This document shows, in pieces, positions 1 through 5,410 of a DNA stretch of 5,410 bases. The notes below the pieces were generated by a model, which was not told the DNA's origin, made no database searches, and worked only from the letters and a program-made list of their open reading frames with translations. The stretch comes from Burkholderiales bacterium (GTDB taxonomy: Bacteria > Pseudomonadota > Gammaproteobacteria > Burkholderiales > CAIKXV01). Numbering within the stretch: position 1 is the stretch's first letter; every line of letters begins with the position of its first letter. The stretch lies in assembly GCA_014379045.1 (NCBI GenBank), contig JACMMK010000309.1, positions 1-5,410 on the forward strand, written 5' to 3'. Both the position numbers and the translations under genes were made by a program.

Positions 1-120
1 CGCGAGCGCGACGCCGACCGCAGTGGGCACCGCGACCGGCACGCTGAGCTCGTCGACGTCGGCGGACCGTTCACGCCGTGGCACCGGGACGGCGACCGCC
101 GGTCGTTCGGTGTCGTTCAT
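1..120 (-). CDS. Unrecognised protein, N-terminal 40 codons only (runs off the window start)
   Basis: Reading leftwards from an ATG at 118-120, the minus strand stays open for 40 codons to the window edge. The peptide begins MNDTERPAVAVPVPRRERSA and continues rich in Val, Pro and Ala. About 34 of its 40 codons end in G or C, matching the neighbouring real genes. The ATG overlaps the hrpA stop as ATGA, and a GGGAGAG Shine-Dalgarno-like tract lies nine bases upstream inside the end of hrpA. This arrangement is typical of translationally coupled operon genes. The visible part has no signal peptide, no clear membrane segment and no motif I recognise; the hydrophobic VPVAVPTAVGVALA end could be the approach to a membrane helix, but that is a guess. 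The function is unknown. The start is supported by context only, so a chance open frame in GC-rich DNA cannot be excluded. Confidence 0.5.
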   Translation of the reverse strand, partial: MNDTERPAVAVPVPRRERSADVDELSVPVAVPTAVGVALA

Positions 121-3100
121 GCGAGCGCGCTCTCCCACGCTTTCTGCAGCCGCTTCAACGACACCGGCGCCGGCGTGCGCAGCTCCTGCGCGAACAACGA
201 GACGCGCAGTTCCTCGATCTGCCAGCGCAGCGCGTCGACGCGCAGGTCGTGTTCGCCGACGGCGCGCAATTCCTCGCGCCGACGCTCGACGCGCCGCGCG
301 AGCCCGGAGATCGACTCGGCATGGCGACGATCGCGCTCCGGATTGTCCGGATACTTGGTGATGCGCAGCTCGATCGCCTTCAGATAGCGCACCAGATGCG
401 CGAGCTGATCCCACGGTGTTGCACGCATGAAACCCAGGTAGACGAGCCCGTCGAGCTGGACCCGGATGTCGGCTGCGGGGCGCGCCAGCATCGGTGCCGG
501 TGCCGACACCGACGGCGCGACTTTCGCGTAGGCGAGCGCGATCTGCGTGAACAGCCTGAGCCCCGCATCGGCGACGGCAGGCAGGCGCGTGCGTGCGCGC
601 GTTCGCTGCTGCTCGTATTGCATCTGCGCGCGCGGCAGCGGGTCGTCACCGATGAATGCGCGATCGGCGATCGCCGCCACTACGTCTTCGACCCAGGCAT
701 CGGCGCTGGCGATACCGCGCAATGCGAGCAGCGCTTCCTTCTGCTCGCGCACCCGCTTGTCGAGCAGGCGCAGGCGGTCCTTCATCTCGAGTCGCAACAG
801 ACGCACGATGCCGAGCCGCGTCGCCGTGCCCGCCGATGCCTCGGTATCGAACAGGCGCAGTGCGACGCTCGGGCCCGCGTCCTCGATCCCGGGATGCGCG
901 GTCAGCCGGCGTCCGCGCTGCGTGATCGCGATCGACGCCGGCAGTTCGCCGAAATCCCATGCGGTGATGCCGGCGCGCTCGAACGCACCGCCGGCTTCGC
1001 TGACCGCGAGCAGCGCGGCTTCTCCCAACTGCGCACGCAACGCGGCGAGATCGCGCCCGGTGGCAAGCTCGCTGCCCGCATCGTCGACGACGCGGTAGTT
1101 GAAGCGCAGGTGCGCAGGCAGGTCGATCGCCCGGAGCGCGTCCGCCGACAACGCCTCGGCGGTCTCGCGCTTGACGAAGGTCGTGAGCGCCGCGTCGAAG
1201 GCGGGTCTCGTCTGGTCTTGACTTTGCGCATCGGGGTCGGCCCACGCCAGAAACTTCGTGACCTGTTCGGGCACCGGCACGAGCTGGCGGCGAATCGACT
1301 TCGGTAGCGCCTTGAGGCACAGCGTGACCTTCTCGCGGATCATGCCCGGCACCAGCCAGTCGAACTGTCCGGCATCGATGCGGTTCAACACCGGCAGCGG
1401 TACCGTCACGGTCACCCCGTCGAGCGGATGTCCCGGTTCGAAACGGTACGAGAGCCCAAGCGCCAACGCGTCGACCGGCCAGCGCTCGGGGTAGAGCGTC
1501 TCGGTCACACTCGAGGCGGCATGGCGCATCAGATAGTCGCGCGACAGGAACAGGATGCGCGGATCGTCGGCTTCGACCTCGCGCCGCCAACGCTCGAAGC
1601 CGGCCCCGTTGGAGATGTCCGCCGGGATGCGCTCGGCATAGAACGCCGCGATCGCTTCGGGGTCGACCAGCACGTCCTTGCGCCGCGCCTTGTGCTCGAG
1701 CGCCTCGACCTCGGCGGTCAGGCGCCGGTTGTGCTCGACGAAGGCGGCGCTGGTCGACGGCGCATACGCACCGGCCACCAGCGCTTCGCGGATGAAGATC
1801 ATGCGCGAGGCGACCGGATCGATCGGCCCGTAATGCACCTTGCGGCGCGCAACCAGCGTGAGCCCGAACAGCGTGACGCGCTCGAAGGCGATCACCATCG
1901 CACGCTCACGCTCCCAGTGCGGATCGAGATACTCGCGCTTGAGCAGCGCGTCCCCGGCCTGCTCGATCGCTTCGGGGTCGACCCGTGCGAGCGTGCGTCC
2001 ATAGAGGCGCGTGGTCTCGGTGAGTTCGGCTGCCATCACCCATTTCGGCTTCGCCTTGCGCAACCCCGACGACGGGTGCATCTGAAAGCGGATGCCGCGT
2101 GCGCCGCCGTAGCCGTCGCCGTCGTCGAGCTTGAAGCCGATGTTGCCGATGAAGCCTGCGAGCAGCGCGCGATGCAACGCCTGCGCGCCGGCGTCGACCT
2201 CGTTCACCCGCCAGCCGAGCTCGGCGACGGTCGCGACCATCTGTGCATGCACATCGCGCCACTCGCGCAGGCGGCGCGGCGACAGGAAGTGGGCCTGCAT
2301 CGCCTGATCGTGCTTGCGCTGACTCTTGCGGTGATGCAACGCATGCTCGTGAAACTTCCATAGTGCGAGCAGCGTCGCGAAATCAGACTGCGGATCGACG
2401 AACTGCGCATGCGCGCGATCGGCGGCCTCGCTCTGATCGAACGGGCGTTCACGCGGATCCTGCACCGCGAGTACCGCGCACACGACGAGTGCCTCGGCCA
2501 GGCACCCGTGCACGCGTGCGGCGACCAGGATGCGGCCGAGCCGCGGGTCCGTCGGAAAGCGCGCGAGCTCGCGTCCGATCGCAGTCAGCGCGCGTGCCTC
2601 GTCGAGCGCGCCCAATTCGGTCAGGAGTTGATAGCCGTCGGCCACCGCGCGCGGGGTCGGCGGGTCGATGAACGGGAACTCGCCGATCTCGGGCAGGCCG
2701 AGCGCCTTCATCCGCAGGATCACCGCGGCGATCGAGGTGCGCAGGATCTCCGGATCGGAGAACGCGGGGCGCGCCTCGAACGCGTCCTCGGCGTAGAGCC
2801 GGATGCACACGCCGGCGCCGAGGCGTCCGCAGCGCCCTGCGCGCTGGTTGGCCGCGGCACGCGAGATCGGTTCGATCTGCAGCAGTTCGACCTTGTTGCG
2901 GAAGCTGTAACGCTTGACGCGCTCCGTACCGGTATCGATCACGTAACGAACCCCGGGCACGGTAAGCGAGGTCTCGGCGACGTTGGTGGCGAGCACGATC
3001 CGGCGTATTCCACCCGGCTTGAACACGCGCTCCTGTTCCTCGAACGACAGGCGCGCGTAGAGCGGCAGGATCTCGAAGCCTTTGGGATGCTGCTTGCGCA

Positions 3101-3890
3101 GGGCTTCGGCGGTGTCGCGGATCTCGCGCTCGCCGGGCAGGAAGACCAGGATGTCGCCGGCATCGCCGGTGCCGCGCTCGCGCGCGAGTTCGGCCACCGC
3201 ATCGATGATCGGCTGCGCCGGATCGGGCGCATCGTCGGCGTCCTCGTCGAGCACCAGCGGGCGGTAGCGCAGCTCGACCGGATAGAGCCGGCCCGATACC
3301 TCGATCACCGGCGCCCCGTCGAAGAATGCCGAGAAGCGTGCGGCATCGATCGTGGCCGAGGTCACGATCACCTTCAGATCGGCACGCGTGCGCACGAGCT
3401 GTTTCAGGTAGCCGAGCAGGAAGTCGATGTTCAGGCTGCGCTCGTGCGCCTCGTCGATGATCAGCGTGTCGTAGGCGCTCAGTTGCGCGTCGTGCTCGAT
3501 CTCGGCGAGCAGGATGCCGTCGGTCATCACCTTCACGTAGTTGGCCGGCGACAGCCTGTCGGCGAAGCGCACCTTGAAGCCGACCAGGGCGCCGAGCGGG
3601 GAGTTCAGTTCCTGCGCGATGCGCGAGGCGACGCTGCGTGCGGCGATGCGCCGTGGCTGCGTGTGCCCGATCAGCCCATGCACGCCGCGTTTCAGTTCGA
3701 GGCAGATCTTCGGCAACTGTGTCGTCTTGCCCGAGCCTGTCTCCCCGCAGACGATGACGACTCGATTTGCCGCGATCGATGCGGCGATCTCCCCGCGCAA
3801 GGCGGCCACCGGCAATTCGTCGGGATAGCTGACGGCCGGGAGGGCGGCGAGGCGGCGCGCCTGCTCGGCGGGGGAAAAACGGGAGATCAC
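117..3890 (-). CDS. hrpA: ATP-dependent DEAH-box RNA helicase HrpA, complete
   Basis: HrpA is a cytoplasmic superfamily 2 RNA helicase. In E. coli it has been linked to fimbrial mRNA processing and to resolving stalled or collided ribosomes. With the GTG start at 3888-3890 the protein has 1257 residues, close to the roughly 1300 of E. coli HrpA. All helicase motifs are visible: Walker A GETGSGKTT (49-57), TQPRR (77-81), TDGILL (123-128), DEAH (146-149), SAT (178-180), ATNVAETSLT (301-310) and QRAGRCGR (349-356). An HA2/winged-helix region (about 420-510), an OB-fold region (about 575-655) and a long DUF3418-type C-terminus (about 665-1250, ending near RWQIEELRVSLFAQEL) follow. The length and DUF3418 region separate it from the shorter HrpB. 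The frame is open up to an ATG at 4164-4166, but those 92 extra codons encode nine cysteines (seven in all the rest), look unlike HrpA, and lie mostly upstream of the candidate promoter. GTG is therefore preferred, although its Shine-Dalgarno is weak. No truncation or motif loss is seen. Confidence 0.96.
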   Translation of the reverse strand: MISRFSPAEQARRLAALPAVSYPDELPVAALRGEIAASIAANRVVIVCGETGSGKTTQLPKICLELKRGVHGLIGHTQPRRIAARSVASRIAQELNSPLGALVGFKVRFADRLSPANYVKVMTDGILLAEIEHDAQLSAYDTLIIDEAHERSLNIDFLLGYLKQLVRTRADLKVIVTSATIDAARFSAFFDGAPVIEVSGRLYPVELRYRPLVLDEDADDAPDPAQPIIDAVAELARERGTGDAGDILVFLPGEREIRDTAEALRKQHPKGFEILPLYARLSFEEQERVFKPGGIRRIVLATNVAETSLTVPGVRYVIDTGTERVKRYSFRNKVELLQIEPISRAAANQRAGRCGRLGAGVCIRLYAEDAFEARPAFSDPEILRTSIAAVILRMKALGLPEIGEFPFIDPPTPRAVADGYQLLTELGALDEARALTAIGRELARFPTDPRLGRILVAARVHGCLAEALVVCAVLAVQDPRERPFDQSEAADRAHAQFVDPQSDFATLLALWKFHEHALHHRKSQRKHDQAMQAHFLSPRRLREWRDVHAQMVATVAELGWRVNEVDAGAQALHRALLAGFIGNIGFKLDDGDGYGGARGIRFQMHPSSGLRKAKPKWVMAAELTETTRLYGRTLARVDPEAIEQAGDALLKREYLDPHWERERAMVIAFERVTLFGLTLVARRKVHYGPIDPVASRMIFIREALVAGAYAPSTSAAFVEHNRRLTAEVEALEHKARRKDVLVDPEAIAAFYAERIPADISNGAGFERWRREVEADDPRILFLSRDYLMRHAASSVTETLYPERWPVDALALGLSYRFEPGHPLDGVTVTVPLPVLNRIDAGQFDWLVPGMIREKVTLCLKALPKSIRRQLVPVPEQVTKFLAWADPDAQSQDQTRPAFDAALTTFVKRETAEALSADALRAIDLPAHLRFNYRVVDDAGSELATGRDLAALRAQLGEAALLAVSEAGGAFERAGITAWDFGELPASIAITQRGRRLTAHPGIEDAGPSVALRLFDTEASAGTATRLGIVRLLRLEMKDRLRLLDKRVREQKEALLALRGIASADAWVEDVVAAIADRAFIGDDPLPRAQMQYEQQRTRARTRLPAVADAGLRLFTQIALAYAKVAPSVSAPAPMLARPAADIRVQLDGLVYLGFMRATPWDQLAHLVRYLKAIELRITKYPDNPERDRRHAESISGLARRVERRREELRAVGEHDLRVDALRWQIEELRVSLFAQELRTPAPVSLKRLQKAWESALA
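130..136 (-). promoter_or_regulatory. Ribosome binding site for the gene overlapping the hrpA stop
   Basis: The minus strand reads GGGAGAG here, inside the last codons of hrpA, nine bases before the ATG at 118-120. Its purine content and spacing suit a Shine-Dalgarno sequence. It is the main reason for accepting the ATG of the downstream partial gene. Confidence 0.45.
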
Positions 3891-3927
3891 GCGACGGGTA
3901 CCGATGACTTCGATCGATCGAGGCTCG

Positions 3928-3955
3928 ATTGTAGTGTGCCTGCCTGATCGGTCGG
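3928..3955 (-). promoter_or_regulatory. Candidate sigma-70-type promoter for hrpA
   Basis: On the minus strand, TACAAT (3928-3933) matches five of six -10 consensus bases. A weak -35 candidate, CCGACC (3950-3955, three of six), lies 16 bases upstream. Transcription would begin near 3921, giving a leader of about 30 bases before the GTG at 3890. This fits the chosen hrpA start and makes the longer ATG-initiated form unlikely. The -10 box stands out in GC-rich DNA, but the weak -35 means an activator or an alternative sigma factor is possible. Confidence 0.45.
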
Positions 3956-3984
3956 CCCGATCGCGCCGCGTCACCGCGCGATCG
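3946..3984. repeat. Two overlapping inverted repeats upstream of hrpA
   Basis: GATCGG (3946-3951) and CCGATC (3957-3962) form a 6-bp perfect inverted repeat with a five-base centre. It covers the hrpA -35 candidate. CGATCGCGC (3958-3966) and GCGCGATCG (3976-3984) form a 9-bp perfect inverted repeat with a nine-base centre. The two share CGATC at 3958-3962. Both lie upstream of both predicted transcription starts, so they would act as DNA sites such as operators rather than as RNA hairpins. CGATCG-type words are frequent in this window, so chance is a real alternative. Confidence 0.35.
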
Positions 3985-3990
3985 AACCTC

Positions 3991-4035
3991 ACGCACTCGA
4001 CGCTGGCGCAATCGACGCTCGCGCATTGACACTGG
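3991..4035. repeat. Three-unit 15-bp imperfect tandem repeat in the divergent control region
   Basis: The units are ACGCACTCGACGCTG (3991-4005), GCGCAATCGACGCTC (4006-4020) and GCGCATTGACACTGG (4021-4035). Units one and two agree at 12 of 15 positions; unit three aligns with a one-base shift and carries the TTGACA -35 box of the aconitase promoter. A further AATCGACGCT copy lies at 4115-4124, identical to 4010-4019. Direct repeats abutting a -35 box could bind a regulator of the aconitase gene, but no known operator is recognised. Confidence 0.45.
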
Positions 4036-4054
4036 AATTCGCCCCCCGGACAAT
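4026..4054 (+). promoter_or_regulatory. Candidate sigma-70 promoter for the aconitase-like gene
   Basis: TTGACA (4026-4031) is a perfect -35 hexamer. Exactly 17 bases later comes GACAAT (4049-4054), which matches four of six -10 consensus bases. Transcription would start near 4061, leaving an untranslated leader of about 120 bases before the ATG at 4181. The promoter lies about 100 bp from the opposing hrpA -10 box, so the two transcripts diverge without overlapping. Confidence 0.55.
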
Positions 4055-4077
4055 CGTTCACGATCGTGACGGCGACG

Positions 4078-4100
4078 CAGTGGCATCGCGCAGTGGCATC
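4078..4100. repeat. Short direct repeat in the aconitase leader
   Basis: CAGTGGCATC occurs at 4078-4087 and again at 4091-4100, separated by GCG, giving a 13-bp period. It lies just downstream of the predicted transcription start of the aconitase-like gene. It could be a downstream regulator site or a simple slippage duplication; its function is unknown. Confidence 0.3.
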
Positions 4101-4101
4101 C

Positions 4102-4166
4102 ATGCCCCGGCGGGAATCGACGCTGTCGCGCACCGTGACATGCGAACAACAGCCCCCCAGGGGCAT
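4102..4166 (+). promoter_or_regulatory. Possible alternative hairpins in the aconitase leader RNA
   Basis: GGGGCAT (4160-4166) can pair with ATGCCCC (4102-4108), seven perfect pairs across a 51-base loop. Part of the same strand can instead form a tight hairpin, GCCCC (4152-4156) with GGGGC (4160-4164) around a CCA loop. The two pairings exclude each other and end just before the Shine-Dalgarno region. No poly-U tract follows, so an intrinsic terminator is not supported. This is a structural possibility only and matches no riboswitch I know. Confidence 0.2.
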
Positions 4167-4167
4167 C

Positions 4168-4178
4168 GAGGCGAGGAG
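4168..4178 (+). promoter_or_regulatory. Ribosome binding site region of the aconitase-like gene
   Basis: Two overlapping options precede the ATG at 4181. GAGG at 4168-4171 has a good nine-base spacing; the stronger GAGGAG at 4173-4178 is only two bases from the start codon. An in-frame TGA at 4136-4138, with no start codon between it and 4181, makes this ATG the first possible start in the frame. Confidence 0.6.
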
Positions 4179-4180
4179 CG

Positions 4181-5410
4181 ATGACGACCGACATCAGCGG
4201 CTACGACGGCAGTCGTACCCGGCGTACGCTGCAGGTCGGCGACCGGGCGTACGACTACTTCAGCCTCGGTGCAGCGAAAGAGGCGGGCTTCGGCGCTGTC
4301 GATCGCCTGCCGCACACGATCAAGGTCGTGCTGGAGAACCTACTGCGCCAGCACGCGACCGGGCGCGCCTCGGGCGACGACCTCGCGGCGTTCGCGGCGT
4401 GGATGAAACAACGCAGCGCAGGCGGCACGAATCATCCCGACTGCGAGATCGGGTTTCGCCCCGCGCGGATGATGATGCCCGACTCCTCCGGAATCACGTT
4501 GCTCGGCGACCTGGCGGCGATGCGCGACGCGATGCACGCACTCGGTGGCGATCCGACGCAGATCAACCCGCAGCTCCATCTCGACTTCATCGTCGATCAT
4601 TCGGTGATGGTCGAGGCGCATGGCAGCGCCGGGGCGCTCGCGCACAACATGGACCGGGAGTTCGCGCAGAACCGCGAGCGCTACGAGTTCCTGCGCTGGG
4701 GCAGCACGGCGTTCGCGCCGCTGCGGGTGTTCCCGCCGGGCTCGGGCATCCTGCACCAGATCAACCTCGAATACCTCGCGCGCGTGGTGTGGACCGCCGA
4801 ACACGAGGGACGCACCCTCGCCTACCCGGACTCGCTGATCGCGATGGACAGCCACACCGCGATGACCAATGCCCTCGGCATCGTCGGCTGGGGTGTCGGC
4901 GGACTCGAGGGCGGCACGGTCGCGCTCGGCGAGCCGATCTCGATGCTGCTGCCCGAAGTCGTTGGCTGCCGGCTCTCCGGCCGGCTGCGGCCCGGCGTGA
5001 CCGCCACCGACCTCGTGCTCACGATCACGCAGGCGATGCGTCGCCACGACGTGATCGCCAAGGTCGTCGAGTTCTTCGGCGACGGCGTCGATACCCTCAG
5101 CGTGCCCGAACGTGCCACCGTGTCCAACATGACGCCCGAGTTCGGCGCCAACATGGGTTTCTTCCCGGTCGATGCGCAGACGTTGCAGTTCCTGGCACTC
5201 ACCGGGCGCGACGCCGAACAGGTCGCGCTCGTCGAGGCCTACGCGCGCGCGCAAGGGCTATGGCGAGAGACCGGGGCACCCGGGCCCGATTACGGCCAGA
5301 TCGTAGCGATCGAACTCGACGCGATCGAGCCGTGCGTCGCCGGTCCTGGTCGACCGGATGCGCGCGTGCCGCTCGCCGGGGCACCCGCCGCCTTTGCCGC
5401 TGCGTATCCG
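4181..5410 (+). CDS. acnA: Aconitase-superfamily hydro-lyase, AcnA-type, N-terminal 410 residues (runs off the window end)
   Basis: AcnA-type enzymes use a [4Fe-4S] cluster to interconvert citrate and isocitrate in the TCA and glyoxylate cycles. The 410 codons seen are a little under half of the usual roughly 890. Similarity to AcnA is clear throughout: RLPHTIKVVLENLLR (42-56), FIVDHSV (136-142), NRERYEFLRWG (164-174), FPPGSGILHQINLEYL (184-199), GWGVGGLE (236-243), GVTATDLVLTITQ (272-284), ERATVSNMTPEFGAN (310-324). Residues matching mitochondrial aconitase Asp100/His101 (D139, H140), Asp165/Ser166/His167 (D223, S224, H225) and Asn258/Glu262 (N316, E320) are kept. Two changes stand out: the substrate-binding Gln of MQD is Pro (P100, in MPDSSG), and GTDSHT is AMDSHT (A221, M222). 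The cluster cysteines lie beyond the window, so catalytic competence cannot be judged. It resembles AcnA more than AcnD, but may be a paralogue with another substrate. The symbol marks the family, not proven function. Confidence 0.93.
   Translation, partial: MTTDISGYDGSRTRRTLQVGDRAYDYFSLGAAKEAGFGAVDRLPHTIKVVLENLLRQHATGRASGDDLAAFAAWMKQRSAGGTNHPDCEIGFRPARMMMPDSSGITLLGDLAAMRDAMHALGGDPTQINPQLHLDFIVDHSVMVEAHGSAGALAHNMDREFAQNRERYEFLRWGSTAFAPLRVFPPGSGILHQINLEYLARVVWTAEHEGRTLAYPDSLIAMDSHTAMTNALGIVGWGVGGLEGGTVALGEPISMLLPEVVGCRLSGRLRPGVTATDLVLTITQAMRRHDVIAKVVEFFGDGVDTLSVPERATVSNMTPEFGANMGFFPVDAQTLQFLALTGRDAEQVALVEAYARAQGLWRETGAPGPDYGQIVAIELDAIEPCVAGPGRPDARVPLAGAPAAFAAAYP

Noticed and set aside
78..1307. 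409-codon plus-strand open frame opposite the 3' end of hrpA
   Set aside because: It is the antisense shadow of a certain hrpA frame in GC-rich DNA. Its translation is Arg-rich, low in complexity and shows no domain.
3911..3920. Self-complementary CGATCGATCG in the hrpA leader
   Set aside because: CGATCG words are very common throughout this window, so a ten-base palindrome of this type is weak evidence of an operator.
2409..3947. 512-codon plus-strand open frame opposite the helicase domain of hrpA
   Set aside because: The opposite strand encodes all HrpA motifs; this frame mirrors its codon bias and shows no recognisable protein.
4152..4164. GCCCC-CCA-GGGGC as an intrinsic terminator
   Set aside because: The stem is only five pairs and is followed by purine-rich ribosome binding sequence, not a T tract.
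3891..4166. 92-codon N-terminal extension of hrpA, Cys-rich (nine Cys)
   Set aside because: Composition is unlike the rest of the protein, there is no HrpA similarity, repeats and promoter elements lie within it, and most of it would be upstream of the predicted transcript start. Treated as intergenic, not as a metal-binding domain.
2449..4194. 581-codon minus-strand open frame overlapping hrpA in another frame
   Set aside because: Extremely Arg/Ala-rich translation with no motifs; an out-of-frame shadow.
4340..5254. 304-codon minus-strand open frame opposite the aconitase-like gene
   Set aside because: Shadow of a clear AcnA-family frame on the plus strand.
1..5410. CRISPR array, tRNA/rRNA genes, insertion sequences, phage or toxin-antitoxin genes
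   Set aside because: No regularly spaced repeats, no cloverleaf-like sequence, no transposase or terminal inverted repeats were seen; nearly the whole window is accounted for by two housekeeping-type genes.

Overview
This window is GC-rich DNA carrying two large housekeeping-type genes transcribed away from each other, plus the first 40 codons of a third gene. High GC, strong GC bias at third codon positions, a full-length HrpA helicase with the long C-terminal DUF3418-type region, and an AcnA-type aconitase together suggest a high-GC proteobacterium. Beta- or gammaproteobacteria seem most likely, but nothing here fixes the genus.

Layout. Positions 1-120 (minus strand) hold the N-terminus of an unrecognised protein. 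Its ATG overlaps the hrpA stop codon (ATGA), so it is probably co-transcribed and translationally coupled with hrpA. Positions 117-3890 (minus) hold hrpA, a complete DEAH-box RNA helicase of 1257 residues with an inferred GTG start. Positions 3891-4180 are a 290-bp divergent intergenic region. It has a candidate promoter for each gene: a TACAAT -10 box for hrpA, and TTGACA-N17-GACAAT for the aconitase gene. It also contains two overlapping inverted repeats, a three-unit 15-bp tandem repeat that runs into the TTGACA box, and a leader of about 120 nt with possible competing hairpins. Positions 4181-5410 (plus) hold the first 410 codons of an aconitase-superfamily enzyme that runs off the window before its iron-sulfur ligand cysteines.

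Functionally, HrpA is an ATP-dependent RNA helicase linked in E. coli to mRNA processing and to stalled or collided ribosomes. The aconitase-like enzyme would act in the TCA, glyoxylate or a related hydro-lyase pathway. Nothing in the sequence ties the two functions together; they share only the divergent control region. No mobile element, CRISPR array, tRNA or rRNA is visible.

The most unusual signal is in the aconitase-like protein. The substrate-binding Gln of the usual MQD motif is Pro, and the near-invariant GTDSHT reads AMDSHT, while the other visible catalytic residues are kept. This suggests a divergent paralogue whose substrate or activity may differ from citrate/isocitrate. I see no clear evidence of a wholly new multi-gene system in this window.
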